64,000 nt of DNA from KACC-23026 sp963829575 (GCA_963829575.1 CAWHJF010000012.1:496001-560000); one strand, 5' to 3'. Positions 53,137 through 62,049 are shown, counted from the stretch's first letter. Program-made: numbers and translations. Notes: a model not told the origin generated them from the letters alone.

Positions 53137-54213
53137 ATGTTTGATCGATTACAAGCGATGGATGATCGCTATGAAAAATTAAATCAGCTTTTATCAGATC
53201 CGGATGTCATTAGTGATTCCAATAAACTACGCGATTATTCGAAGGAATCAGCAGATTTAGAAGAAACGGTTCAAACGTACCGCAACTATAAAGAAGCAGA
53301 GGCAGAGTTGAAAGAGACCAAAGCGATGTTCGAAGATGAGCAAGACAGTGAAATGAAAACAATGATCCGCTCTGAGATTAACGAGTTGAACCAAACCATT
53401 GAAGAACTTGAAGAACGCTTGAAATTCTTGTTAATTCCAAAAGATCCAAACGACGATAAGAACGTTATTGTGGAAATCCGCGGAGCAGCAGGTGGAGATG
53501 AGGCCGCTCTGTTTGCAGGGGATTTGTATAAGATGTACTCCCGTTACAGTGAAGCACGGGGGTGGAAAACCGAAGTGATTGAAGCGTCTCAGAATGAGGT
53601 AGGTGGCTATAAAGAAATCATTTTTATGGTCAACGGAAAAGGGGCTTTCTCAAGACTTAAATATGAGAACGGAGCGCATCGCGTCCAACGTGTCCCTGAA
53701 ACGGAGTCGGGTGGCCGAATTCACACATCGACCGCAACGGTGGCCATTCTTCCAGAGGCAGAAGAAGTGGAAGTCGAGATTCATGATAAAGACGTTCGCG
53801 TGGATACCTTTGCTTCAAGTGGACCCGGTGGCCAAAGCGTAAACACAACGATGTCCGCGGTTCGTCTTACCCACTTACCAACCGGTATTGTGGTCTCGTG
53901 TCAAGACGAAAAATCTCAAATTAAAAACAAAGATAAGGCGATGAAAGTCCTTCGGGCACGCGTCTACGATAAGTTTCAAAAAGAAGCGGAAGCGGAATAT
54001 GCGGCACATCGAAAATCAGCAGTTGGAACAGGAGACCGTTCTGAGCGCATCCGTACGTATAATTTTCCCCAGAGCCGTGTGACAGATCATCGGATCGGTC
54101 TGACTATCCAGAAGTTAGATCAAATCTTAATGGGGAAAATCGATGAAATTATTGATGCCCTCATTGTAGAAGAACAAGCGAAACAAATCGAGCAGGCTGA
54201 AGCTAATGAATAA
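53137..54213 (+). CDS. prfA: Peptide chain release factor 1
   Basis: A 358-residue RF1 that reads UAA and UAG. The catalytic GGQ is in SSGPGGQSVNTT around residue 230; the anticodon-like PxT region reads RVPETESGGRIHTS. Gln of GGQ is methylated by PrmC, whose gene overlaps it by 8 bases. Start ATG 53137 follows CGAGGTGA. Confidence 0.96.
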   Translation: MFDRLQAMDDRYEKLNQLLSDPDVISDSNKLRDYSKESADLEETVQTYRNYKEAEAELKETKAMFEDEQDSEMKTMIRSEINELNQTIEELEERLKFLLIPKDPNDDKNVIVEIRGAAGGDEAALFAGDLYKMYSRYSEARGWKTEVIEASQNEVGGYKEIIFMVNGKGAFSRLKYENGAHRVQRVPETESGGRIHTSTATVAILPEAEEVEVEIHDKDVRVDTFASSGPGGQSVNTTMSAVRLTHLPTGIVVSCQDEKSQIKNKDKAMKVLRARVYDKFQKEAEAEYAAHRKSAVGTGDRSERIRTYNFPQSRVTDHRIGLTIQKLDQILMGKIDEIIDALIVEEQAKQIEQAEANE

Positions 54214-55081
54214 TCCAACTTGGAAGACGTACGAAGCCCTCAATTGGGCTTCTTCGTTTTTGAAGAAAAAAGGGAGAGAGCCAAAAGCGGGAGAACTCCT
54301 CCTCATGCATCGTTTAGGTGGGAATAGAACGCATTTTTTGATGATGATGCGAGAGGAATTGAAGGAAGAGGATGTCCTTTGGTTTCAATCGGCCGTTGAG
54401 CGCCATGGGACAGGTGTTCCAATCCAACATATTATTGGATACGAACAGTTTTATGGTCGCGTGTTTGAAGTTTCGGAGGATGTCCTGATTCCTCGTCCAG
54501 AGACGGAGGAATTGGTTCAAGGGATTCTAAAGCTTCGTCAGCAACTTTTTCCACAAGATGAGCACGTCACCTATTGTGATGTCGGGACTGGAAGTGGCGT
54601 GATTGCGCTCACCTTGGCTTTAGAGGATTCGAAAAGTGATGTGACAGCTGTGGATTTGTCGCCTGCGGCCCTGAAGATGGCTCGGAAAAATGCGAACCGA
54701 TTAGAGGCAGAAGCCAATTTTGTCAAAGGCGATTTACTGATGCCTTTTATAGGTGAAAAGCGCTTCGATATCATTGTGTCCAATCCGCCATACATACCAT
54801 CCGCAACGGTTGATACATTAGACGATGTGGTCAAAGACCACGAGCCTCGCCTCGCCCTTGACGGCGGGGAAGATGGACTCGCGCCTTATCGGATTATGGC
54901 CCGTCAATTGCCCGAAGTCGTGTCGCAACGATTTTTAATTGGTTTTGAAATCGGGGAAGGACAAGGGCAGGCGGTTATGGAATGCTTGTCTCAAGCCTTC
55001 TCCGGCAGAATTCAAACCGAAATCCGAAATGATTTGAACGGACGCGAGCGGATGGTGTTTGCGTGGTCACAGTTGAAGTAG
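54206..55081 (+). CDS. prmC: Release factor glutamine methyltransferase
   Basis: A 291-residue SAM-dependent N5-glutamine methyltransferase. GYEQFYG, VLIPRPETEELV around 95, DVGTGSGVIALTLALE (SAM site) around 122, and IVSNPPYIP around 192 with the NPPY active-site motif. It acts on the GGQ of RF1/RF2. The start lies inside the prfA end, so the pair is translationally coupled. Confidence 0.95.
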   Translation: MNNPTWKTYEALNWASSFLKKKGREPKAGELLLMHRLGGNRTHFLMMMREELKEEDVLWFQSAVERHGTGVPIQHIIGYEQFYGRVFEVSEDVLIPRPETEELVQGILKLRQQLFPQDEHVTYCDVGTGSGVIALTLALEDSKSDVTAVDLSPAALKMARKNANRLEAEANFVKGDLLMPFIGEKRFDIIVSNPPYIPSATVDTLDDVVKDHEPRLALDGGEDGLAPYRIMARQLPEVVSQRFLIGFEIGEGQGQAVMECLSQAFSGRIQTEIRNDLNGRERMVFAWSQLK

Positions 55082-55111
55082 TTTAGTTTACCAGTTGGTT
55101 GGTGGGTGTTA

Positions 55112-55250
55112 GTTCCCGAAATGGAAAATCAGCAGAGCTTGGGGAACTGAAAAGCGCCGATCGTGCCCGAATGCGAGCGCTGTGGAAGTTTGGGGAACAA
55201 AAGCAGTGTGATCCGTGCCCGAAACTAGGTTGGCATCGCGGTACGGGCAC
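55112..55250. repeat. Three-unit array of 36-bp palindromes with 51-52-bp period
   Basis: Units start at 55112, 55163 and 55215. Each is 36 bases with inverted ends: GTTCCCG..GGGGAAC, GTGCCCG..GGGGAAC and GTGCCCG..CGGGCAC. Linkers contain AAAAG..GATC followed by the next GTG arm, recalling the linker ends (GAAAAAAGG..GGATC-GTG) of the 52-bp array at 22281. The 310-base gap between prmC and spoIIR holds little else. Confidence 0.75.
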
Positions 55251-55391
55251 GCCTGTCCTTCCCCGCACCTAACGCCCCCTTAGTTATTTGTCGAAAAAAG
55301 TAGAGCACTTTTACTATTTTAATAGGTTTAAATCTATGGTGGCTGTCAATACTGATTCCTAGATTGAAAGAGGAAGGCGGGAGTCGGTATT

Positions 55392-56066
55392 ATGAAACAA
55401 AAAGTCTTTGCAGCACTTATTTTTATTCTTATTATTTTTATTTTTGTTATGCAAGTCGACAAAAGCATTGCAGCTCCAACAGGGGGACAAAAGATTCCGA
55501 AAGATGCGATTCGTCTTCGGATCTTAGCTAATAGTAATTCCGCTCAAGACCAAGCCGTGAAACGCTCGATCCGAGATGAAGTGAACCGGAACGTGGAGAC
55601 CTGGGTAAAAGATCTTAAAACAACCAAACAAGCTAAGCAAGTCATAACCGCGCATTTAGCAAGCATACAACAAACGGTTTCTAAAAAATTGGAAGCGGAA
55701 GGCGTGAACGAGCCGTTCACCGTAAAATTAGGCGAAGCTAAATTCCCAACTAAAATGTATGGTGGATATGTTTATCCAGCAGGTATTTATCAGGCCTTAG
55801 TTATCACATTGGGAACCGGTCAAGGTGCCAATTGGTGGTGTGTCTTATTCCCACCGCTTTGCTTCTTAGATTTCGCTCATGGCGATGCCGTAAAACCAGA
55901 TACACACACAAGCTCACCGGCGCTTGCAAGTGTGAGTTCGAATACAAAAGGTCAATCAACGAAACAAACTCAAAATGGACAAGACCAAGTCCAGGTTCAC
56001 TTCTTTTTCGTCGACCTTTTTAAAAGTCTCATGAGTGCTTTAAAAGGATTGTTTGGGATAGGATAA
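55392..56066 (+). CDS. spoIIR: Stage II sporulation protein R
   Basis: A 224-residue secreted forespore signal. An N-terminal signal/anchor (residues 5-22) is followed by DAIRLRILANSNSAQDQAVKR, the SpoIIR hallmark, and GGYVYPAGIYQALVITLGTGQGANWWCVLFPPLCFLDF around 120-157 (given in part). SpoIIR leaves the forespore and triggers SpoIIGA to process pro-sigma-E. Expected sigma-F control by analogy; no clear box was assigned. Start ATG 55392 with AAGGCGGGAG upstream. Confidence 0.94.
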   Translation: MKQKVFAALIFILIIFIFVMQVDKSIAAPTGGQKIPKDAIRLRILANSNSAQDQAVKRSIRDEVNRNVETWVKDLKTTKQAKQVITAHLASIQQTVSKKLEAEGVNEPFTVKLGEAKFPTKMYGGYVYPAGIYQALVITLGTGQGANWWCVLFPPLCFLDFAHGDAVKPDTHTSSPALASVSSNTKGQSTKQTQNGQDQVQVHFFFVDLFKSLMSALKGLFGIG

Positions 56067-56189
56067 ACTCTTAAAAAAGTTGGTCTAACAGTCGTCTCGA
56101 TTTCATAGATTAGTATTAAAAGATTGTTCAAGGGAAAAGCATGTTCACGACTTGGGCAACCTCTAAAATACTAGATTGGAGGAGACGAT

Positions 56190-56627
56190 GTGAGTCTAAC
56201 AATTCGACCGGCAACTGAAATTGAAATGCCTAGGGTCAAAGCATTTGTTGAGATGGTGGGGATGCCTTTTGTGGAACAAGAGGAGGCAGACATCCAGTAT
56301 CTCACAGCAAAAGATCATGAAGCGGAGCTTGCAGCGATCGTGGGAATTATTGGTGAACAGGACACGATGATTTTACGGCACTTAATTGCAGATCCAAAGC
56401 GCTGTGACCTGGGAATGCTTCTTGAGATCTTGGAGAATGCTGTTGCGTTTTGTGCGTCGAACAAAGCCAAGAAAATTGTGTTTCAAACTCTGGCTCCCGC
56501 CGAATTGTTTGAATCGATTGGCTTTGAACGGACCCTGCGCTCGGATTTAGATCCTGCGATTTTGGCGATTCTTCCCCCTAAAGGTGCGCTTCAGGCGAAT
56601 GCCGAAATTCTTGTACGCGATCTTTAA
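56190..56627 (+). CDS. ywlB: YwlB family GNAT-like acetyltransferase
   Basis: A 145-residue protein with a GNAT-like layout: N-terminal TIRPATEIEMPRVKAFV and C-terminal FQTLAPAELFESIGFERTL (beta-bulge and last strand typical of GNATs). The acetyl-CoA R/Q-x-x-G-x-G loop is poorly conserved (DPKRCDLGMLL). It sits where ywlB lies in B. subtilis, between spoIIR and ywlC. Start GTG 56190 follows GGAGGAG. Substrate unknown. Confidence 0.78.
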   Translation: MSLTIRPATEIEMPRVKAFVEMVGMPFVEQEEADIQYLTAKDHEAELAAIVGIIGEQDTMILRHLIADPKRCDLGMLLEILENAVAFCASNKAKKIVFQTLAPAELFESIGFERTLRSDLDPAILAILPPKGALQANAEILVRDL

Positions 56628-56650
56628 ATAGATTGATTATACGGTGAATC

Positions 56651-56685
56651 GAAACCCTGTACCCACCAAAAGGGTTTCTTTTTGT
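56651..56685 (+). terminator. Terminator of ywlB
   Basis: GAAACCCT pairs with AGGGTTTC around a 12-base loop, followed by TTTTTG. Confidence 0.85.
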
Positions 56686-56740
56686 ATTTATAGGTAAGTT
56701 TTGCAAAATTGCGTGTGTATACAAGTCATGCATGGTGTTT

Positions 56741-56958
56741 TGTGGATAACCTCACCCGTTTATCCACAAAAACCGCGTTTTTATCCACAGGTTGTGGGTT
56801 GTTAAACAGAATGAAGCGAATATGGTAGTATTAATTCAGGTGTTAGAGAAGGTTGAGGTCAACGTCAACCGTTTAGATCAAAGAGTTCTTTTAAAAGGGT
56901 GTGAACCTAGTAAAATGAAACAGACAAGAATGTGGATTGTGGACAATTCTGTGGATAA
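56741..56958. promoter_or_regulatory. Cluster of DnaA boxes upstream of and inside ywlC
   Basis: Perfect 9-mers TTATCCACA or its complement occur at 56741-56749 (reverse), 56760-56768, 56781-56789 and 56950-56958 (reverse), plus an 8/9 match TGTGGACAA at 56938-56946. Four perfect sites in 220 bases is far above chance. The gene order shows this is not oriC (no dnaA, dnaN or AT-rich unwinding element). Confidence 0.9.
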
Positions 56959-57970
56959 TCAATATGCAAAAATGCAATTAGAAGAAGCGGCAAGCTTCCT
57001 CAAACAGGACGAGGTGGTGGCATTCCCCACAGAAACGGTATATGGGCTAGGCGCTAATGCCTTCTCAACGGCTGCTGTGGAGAAGATTTTTCAGGCAAAA
57101 GGCCGGCCAACCGATAATCCACTCATTATTCATATTGCCGATCAGGCATTATTAGATCAAGTGGCCCTAGAAATTCCAGAGGCTGCTCAACAATTAATGG
57201 ACAAATTTTGGCCTGGGCCATTAACTCTTGTTTTACCGAAAAAAGGCCCACTCTCTCCGTTGGTAACAGCGGGCTTAGATACAGTGGGGATCCGCATGCC
57301 AGATCATCCGGTTGCCCTAGAACTGATTCGGCTTGCAGGGGTGCCGCTTGCTGCGCCTTCTGCCAATCGATCTGGAAAGCCAAGTCCAACAACGGGACAA
57401 CATGTTAAAGTTGACTTAGAGGGGCGGATCGCTGGAATTGTAGAGGCAGGTCCAACGGGCATTGGGGTTGAATCAACCGTTGTGGATTGTACGACAACGC
57501 CGGTTACTATATTAAGGCCGGGAGGGGTGACTTATGAACAATTGAGAGCGGTTCTTGGTGAAGTGAACATGGACCCTGGCCTTAATAATGAGCAGATTGC
57601 GCCTAAATCACCAGGTGTAAAGTACACACATTATGCACCAAATGCGCCATTATTCTTATTAGAGTCTCCAGAAGCGTTGGTCCACCAATTACATAAGCAA
57701 AAGTCAGCTGGAAAAAAAGTAGGTGTCCTAACAGTCGATGAACATCAAGCGTTGTTTAAAGAAGCAGATGTGAGGATTTCCTGTGGATCGATGAAGGATC
57801 TTTTTTCAGTTGCACAAAGCCTTTACGCGGCTTTAAGACAATTTGATGAGAGGGAAGTAGATCTCATCTTAGGTGAGATGTTCCCTGAGACCGGAATTGG
57901 CGGTGCGGTTATGAATCGTTTGAGAAAGGCATCAGGAGGTCGAGTACTCAAAGCGGACTCACCTGTCTAA
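56915..57970 (+). CDS. ywlC: Threonylcarbamoyl-AMP synthase (Sua5/YwlC type)
   Basis: A 351-residue enzyme for the first step of t6A tRNA modification. The YrdC domain shows VVAFPTETVYGLGANA near residue 25, KGRPTDNPLIIHI near 58, and APSANRSGKPSPT near 145; a Sua5 C-terminal domain follows (PGVKYTHYAPNAPL near 235). I chose ATG 56915 from homology; the frame is open to 56792. The ribosome site is weak and two DnaA-type boxes lie inside the first codons. Confidence 0.92.
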   Translation: MKQTRMWIVDNSVDNQYAKMQLEEAASFLKQDEVVAFPTETVYGLGANAFSTAAVEKIFQAKGRPTDNPLIIHIADQALLDQVALEIPEAAQQLMDKFWPGPLTLVLPKKGPLSPLVTAGLDTVGIRMPDHPVALELIRLAGVPLAAPSANRSGKPSPTTGQHVKVDLEGRIAGIVEAGPTGIGVESTVVDCTTTPVTILRPGGVTYEQLRAVLGEVNMDPGLNNEQIAPKSPGVKYTHYAPNAPLFLLESPEALVHQLHKQKSAGKKVGVLTVDEHQALFKEADVRISCGSMKDLFSVAQSLYAALRQFDEREVDLILGEMFPETGIGGAVMNRLRKASGGRVLKADSPV

Positions 57971-58103
57971 TCCTATTTGTGCAAGAATTTTTATAAATAA
58001 CCCTAAGAGTTTTTGGTTAAAAGTGTTAAAAGGATCCCTTAACTTCTAAACATTTCTGGACATGCATACTCTTTATTTAGAGCGATATGAAGGAGGCGCA
58101 GAA

Positions 58104-58664
58104 ATGATTTCGAGTGCAATGATAGGTGAATTCGTGGCCTTGCTCATGATGGCCTTTGCCTTAGGGATGGATGCTTTTTCCGTTGGCATGGGGATGGGGA
58201 TGCTGGAACTGCGTCTCAAACAGATTGCAAAAATAGGCTTAGTTATAGGAATATTTCATGTGCTTATGCCTTTAGCAGGTATTCTAATCGGCGAGTTTCT
58301 ATCGGAACACTTTGGCAGTTGGGTGGCGATCGCAGGTGGTGTTCTTCTGCTGCTATTGGGCGCGCAAATGATCTTCTCATCTTTTCAAAAAGAAGAAGGT
58401 CCACTCGTACAACCGATTGGGTTTGGCCTAATTCTGTTTGCCCTAAGCGTCAGTTTAGATAGTTTTTCCGTGGGCCTTAGCCTTGGGATTTACAAAGCAA
58501 AAGTAATCCTGACCATTGCCTTATTTGGTATTATGAGCATGATTTTGACTTGGGCGGGACTTTTGATTGGGAAAAGGTTTCAGAAATTATTGGGTGCCTA
58601 CAGTGAAATTTTAGGTGGGTGTATTTTATTTGCTTTCGGACTCAAACTTTTACTTAATCTATGA
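58104..58664 (+). CDS. mntP: Manganese efflux pump MntP
   Basis: A 186-residue membrane protein with six helices. The paired motifs GMDAFSVGMGMG (helix 1) and SLDSFSVGLSLG (helix 4) carry the conserved Asp residues for Mn2+ transport. It corresponds to B. subtilis ywlD. Start ATG 58104 follows AAGGAGG. No yybP-ykoY Mn riboswitch is visible upstream. Confidence 0.93.
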   Translation: MISSAMIGEFVALLMMAFALGMDAFSVGMGMGMLELRLKQIAKIGLVIGIFHVLMPLAGILIGEFLSEHFGSWVAIAGGVLLLLLGAQMIFSSFQKEEGPLVQPIGFGLILFALSVSLDSFSVGLSLGIYKAKVILTIALFGIMSMILTWAGLLIGKRFQKLLGAYSEILGGCILFAFGLKLLLNL

Positions 58665-58677
58665 GCATGGCAATTAA

Positions 58678-58704
58678 GCGCCTATTTTATATAGGTGTTT
58701 TTTT
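58678..58704 (+). terminator. Terminator of mntP
   Basis: GCGCCTAT pairs with ATAGGTGT around a 4-base loop, followed by T7. The 330-base gap to ywlE is otherwise AT-rich, with a near-cre TGAAACGCTTTCA at 58775-58787 that lacks one base. Confidence 0.8.
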
Positions 58705-58994
58705 GTTGACTATAAATTGCATCGTTCAATCAAGAATTGAAGAGCATTTTATTTATAACATTCCTGCACGATCACTGAAACGCTTTCAAAAAAATAACGA
58801 AATTTTTTATTTAAACTGTTAAAAACTCAAGAAATATTAATGGATGAATGATACAATGAATAATATTTAAAATAGAAGCTTGGACATATCTTGTAAAGAA
58901 TTAGTACACATTAAAATAAGACCTTATGCAAATCATTTTGAAGGGGTTTACCTTCCAATAGACTGGTATGGGTTTTTTTAATGGGGGTAAAAGG

Positions 58995-59612
58995 ATGGAC
59001 GAAAATATACTCTTTGTATGCACAGGAAATACCTGCCGGAGTCCGATGGCTGAAGCCATATTAAATCATCATGGTAAAGATCGATTTAATGCAAAATCAG
59101 CGGGTCTATACGCAAGTCCAGGTCAACGAGCTAATCCATTTGCGCTGAGGGTACTATCTGAACAACGCATTAATACGGACCATACTTCTCAACCAGTCAC
59201 ATCTGAGTTGGTGGATTGGGCCTCGCTTATACTTACCATGACACAAAATCACAAGCAAACCTTGGCTATGTCTTACCCACATGCCGTGGATAAGATCTAT
59301 ACGCTCAAAGAATATATTTATGAAAAATTGGAAGAAAATCAGTTTTGGAAAAATTGGCAAGAAGCCGTTGCCGACCGAGAAATGGCCCAACTTATTGTCG
59401 ATCAGGTTCAAAAAAACCCATCGGAATCTAAACTTGAAAAAGAACAGGCAATTGACCGATTGAAAAAGGCCGAAACCCGTGTTAAAACAATGGAAAAGGG
59501 TCTTCCTAATTACGATATCCATGATCCATTTGGGTCGGATTTAGAACAATATCGATCCGTATGTCGAGAATTGACGGAATTAATCCAAAAATGGGTTGAA
59601 AAAAATGACTAG
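58995..59612 (+). CDS. ywlE: Protein arginine phosphatase YwlE, enlarged form
   Basis: A 205-residue low-molecular-weight phosphatase-fold enzyme. The P-loop CTGNTCRSPMAEAIL near residue 8 has the Cys nucleophile and the Thr that confers phospho-arginine preference in YwlE; the acid is in YDIHDPFGSDLEQYR near residue 170. B. subtilis YwlE is about 150 residues. The extra length is an insertion of about 50 charged, helical residues (roughly 110-165, rich in K, E, Q) just before the DPFG motif. Start ATG 58995 follows GGGGGTAAAAGG. YwlE reverses McsB-type protein arginine phosphorylation. Confidence 0.88.
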   Translation: MDENILFVCTGNTCRSPMAEAILNHHGKDRFNAKSAGLYASPGQRANPFALRVLSEQRINTDHTSQPVTSELVDWASLILTMTQNHKQTLAMSYPHAVDKIYTLKEYIYEKLEENQFWKNWQEAVADREMAQLIVDQVQKNPSESKLEKEQAIDRLKKAETRVKTMEKGLPNYDIHDPFGSDLEQYRSVCRELTELIQKWVEKND

Positions 59613-59671
59613 TTTTCCCGGGAAATGACGAGTTATGTCAAATTTTCAGATTTCAGAAAGGAAGTCTTTGA

Positions 59672-60244
59672 ATGTTGAGAGACTTAAATGAAATTAGTCT
59701 ACAATTGGAGACTGTTTTAAAAACATTAAACGAGGCTATGCCTCTGTCAGAGGAACACATCTTAATTATTGGCACAAGCACAAGCGAAGTCATTGGTGAA
59801 CATATCGGTTCTGCTGGAACCATCGACGTGGCACAAGTGATCTACACGACATTAAAAAAGTTTCAAGATCAGACCGGTGTACAACTTGCTTTTCAGTGTT
59901 GCGAACATTTAAACCGAGCGATCGTTGTTGAAAAAGCGTTGGCAAAAGACTATCGTTTAGAACAAGTGACTGTTGTACCTGTTCGTTCCGCAGGTGGGGC
60001 AATGGCCGCTTATGCCTATCAAAAACTTTCAAATCCCGTTGTGGTCGAGTCCATTAAAGCCGACTGTGGGATTGATATAGGGGATACTTTTATTGGTATG
60101 CATTTGAAACCAGTGGTCGTACCAGTTCGTTGTGAAATAAAGGAAATCGGACATGCCCATGTGACGCTTGCACGGACTCGTCCTAAATTAATCGGTGGGG
60201 AACGCGCGATCTATCCAAATAAAGAAACGGTCAATCATTTTTAA
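59672..60244 (+). CDS. ywlG: YwlG family protein (UPF0340)
   Basis: A 190-residue soluble protein of the UPF0340/TIGR01440 family. Family features: IIGTSTSEVIGEHIGSAGT around residue 32, FQCCEHLNRAIVVE around 77, and the C-terminal VGHAHVTLARTRPKLIGGERA-like end. Function unknown. Start ATG 59672 follows GAAAGGAAG. Its usual neighbour rpiB (ywlF) is absent between ywlE and ywlG here. Confidence 0.88.
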   Translation: MLRDLNEISLQLETVLKTLNEAMPLSEEHILIIGTSTSEVIGEHIGSAGTIDVAQVIYTTLKKFQDQTGVQLAFQCCEHLNRAIVVEKALAKDYRLEQVTVVPVRSAGGAMAAYAYQKLSNPVVVESIKADCGIDIGDTFIGMHLKPVVVPVRCEIKEIGHAHVTLARTRPKLIGGERAIYPNKETVNHF

Positions 60245-60308
60245 ATAGAAGAACAAGCGCTTTTGGCGCATGTTCTCTTATATACATAAAAAATGGGGAG
60301 AGTGCCAA

Positions 60309-61568
60309 ATGGAACATCTAAAAAATCAAGACCAAGAAGTTTTTCAAGCAATAGAAAAGGAACTTGGTCGACAACGGAAAAATATTGAATTGATTGCGTC
60401 TGAAAATTTTGTGAGTCCGGCAGTTCTTGAAGCGGCCGGGTCGATCTTAACAAATAAGTATGCGGAAGGCTATCCAGGTCGACGTTATTATGGAGGTTGT
60501 GAGTTTGTTGATATCGTCGAGGATCTGGCCCGCGATCGAGCTAAAGAAATATTTGGCGCGGAACACGTAAACGTTCAACCCCACTCGGGTGCTCAAGCGA
60601 ACATGGCAGTCTATTTTACCATTCTAGAACATGGAGACACTGTTCTTGGTATGAATTTGGCTCATGGCGGTCACTTGACTCATGGGAGCCCGGTAAACTT
60701 TAGTGGTGTTCAATATAATTTTGTAGACTACGGTGTGGATCCTGAAACTCAGGTGATTGATTATGAGGATGTGCTTCAAAAAGCGAAAGAGCATAAGCCA
60801 AAGCTTATTGTTGCAGGTGCCAGCGCTTATCCACGAGTCATTGATTTCAAAAAGTTCCGAGAGATTGCGGATGAAGTTGGGGCCTACCTCATGGTCGATA
60901 TGGCTCACATTGCGGGGTTAGTGGCTACGGGTCACCATCCAAGTCCAGTTCCGTATTGTGATTTCGTAACCACTACAACGCACAAGACATTACGCGGACC
61001 ACGTGGTGGTATGATCCTTTGCAAAGAAAAATATGCGAAGCAAATTGATAAGTCTGTGTTCCCAGGAATTCAAGGTGGCCCGCTTATGCACATCATTGCC
61101 GCCAAAGCGGTTGCCTTCGGGGAAGCGCTCCAAGAGTCTTTCAAAGACTACTCTGGCCAGATCGTTGCTAATGCCAAAGCGTTTGCTGAAGCACTCCAAG
61201 CAGAAGGCATTCAACTCGTGTCTGGTGGAACGGATAACCACTTATTATTAGTGGATTTAAGGAATCTTAACCTAACAGGTAAAGTGGCTGAAAAGGTATT
61301 AGATGAAGTGGGTATTACAACAAACAAAAATGCGATTCCGTTCGATCCGGAAAGCCCGTTTACAACAAGTGGAATCCGTGTTGGAACAGCGGCTGTTACG
61401 ACAAGAGGCTTTAAAGAACAAGAGATGCAGCAAATTGCGAAGATTATTGCCGCGGTGCTAAAAAGCCACGAGGATGAAGCCGTTCTAGAAAAGGCGCGCA
61501 AAGAGGTCCAAGCACTTACCGATCAATTTCCAATGTATCCTCAATTAGAAGCATTCACAAAAGCTTAA
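60309..61568 (+). CDS. glyA: Serine hydroxymethyltransferase
   Basis: A 419-residue PLP enzyme making glycine and methylene-THF from serine. ELIASENFVSPAVLEA near residue 25, HSGAQANMAVY near 98, MVDMAHIAGLV near 198, and TTTTHKTLRGPRGG near 225 with the PLP Lys. Start ATG 60309 follows GGGGAG; the frame opens 13 codons earlier without homology. ywlG-glyA-upp-atp order is as in B. subtilis. Confidence 0.96.
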   Translation: MEHLKNQDQEVFQAIEKELGRQRKNIELIASENFVSPAVLEAAGSILTNKYAEGYPGRRYYGGCEFVDIVEDLARDRAKEIFGAEHVNVQPHSGAQANMAVYFTILEHGDTVLGMNLAHGGHLTHGSPVNFSGVQYNFVDYGVDPETQVIDYEDVLQKAKEHKPKLIVAGASAYPRVIDFKKFREIADEVGAYLMVDMAHIAGLVATGHHPSPVPYCDFVTTTTHKTLRGPRGGMILCKEKYAKQIDKSVFPGIQGGPLMHIIAAKAVAFGEALQESFKDYSGQIVANAKAFAEALQAEGIQLVSGGTDNHLLLVDLRNLNLTGKVAEKVLDEVGITTNKNAIPFDPESPFTTSGIRVGTAAVTTRGFKEQEMQQIAKIIAAVLKSHEDEAVLEKARKEVQALTDQFPMYPQLEAFTKA

Positions 61569-61594
61569 AAGTGTTGTGACTTTTCATTAAATAC

Positions 61595-61676
61595 AGACAA
61601 GGCTGTCCGAAATGCAAGAGTCGGACCCCCGAAAATGTGGGGTCTGCCTCTTCATAAGTCAGTCTTGTTTTTTTAA
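61595..61676 (+). terminator. Branched terminator of glyA
   Basis: An inner stem GGACCCCC/GGGGTCT sits inside an outer stem ACAAGGCTG/CAGTCTTGT (one mismatch) that is followed by T7. An inner AAGAG/CTCTT pairing joins the two. Confidence 0.8.
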
Positions 61677-61802
61677 TGTGCTAAAAAGCGGATCCAGAAT
61701 TGAATTTTGGTCTGAATTTCTGTAAAATTTGTCGAGAGGCGTCAATTCTTTTGTTTTTTTGATTGGCTGTGTTAAATGTTAATTTTTATTTTAACTTTAT
61801 TG

Positions 61803-61935
61803 ATTGGAGCGGAAGTACCCGAACTGCCCGCGGCAATCGCACATGCTCCCGCGTTTTGACTTCGTTTTGCGACGAGGCATTCACTTCTGCGAGCTACGGA
61901 TGAAGGAGCAAGCGAGGGTACTGGAGCGGAAATCA
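61803..61935. repeat. Dispersed intergenic repeat, copy R3
   Basis: Ends are the imperfect inverted GGAGCGGAAGTACCC and GGGTACTGGAGCGG. It shares GCAAGCGAGGGTA (61908-61920) with R1 and the general layout with R2. GGAGCGGAAATCA at its right edge also occurs at about 38803-38815. It occupies the middle of the 480-base gap between glyA and upp; the rest is AT-rich with no evident gene. Confidence 0.65.
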
Positions 61936-62049
61936 CAGTATTAACAGAGCTTTGTATAAAAGAAGCCTTAACCTTTTTACGCTTAACCAGGATCGTTTCG
62001 AAATCTGGGGATTGCAATCACAAATAATATGGATAAATGGAGGAGAATT

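Noticed and set aside
56741..56958. Chromosomal or plasmid replication origin at the DnaA-box cluster
   Set aside because: No dnaA/dnaN or rep gene and no clear AT-rich unwinding region; the surrounding gene order is the conserved ywl block.
58775..58787. cre-like TGAAACGCTTTCA between mntP and ywlE
   Set aside because: One base shorter than the consensus spacing; palindromic but not a true cre.
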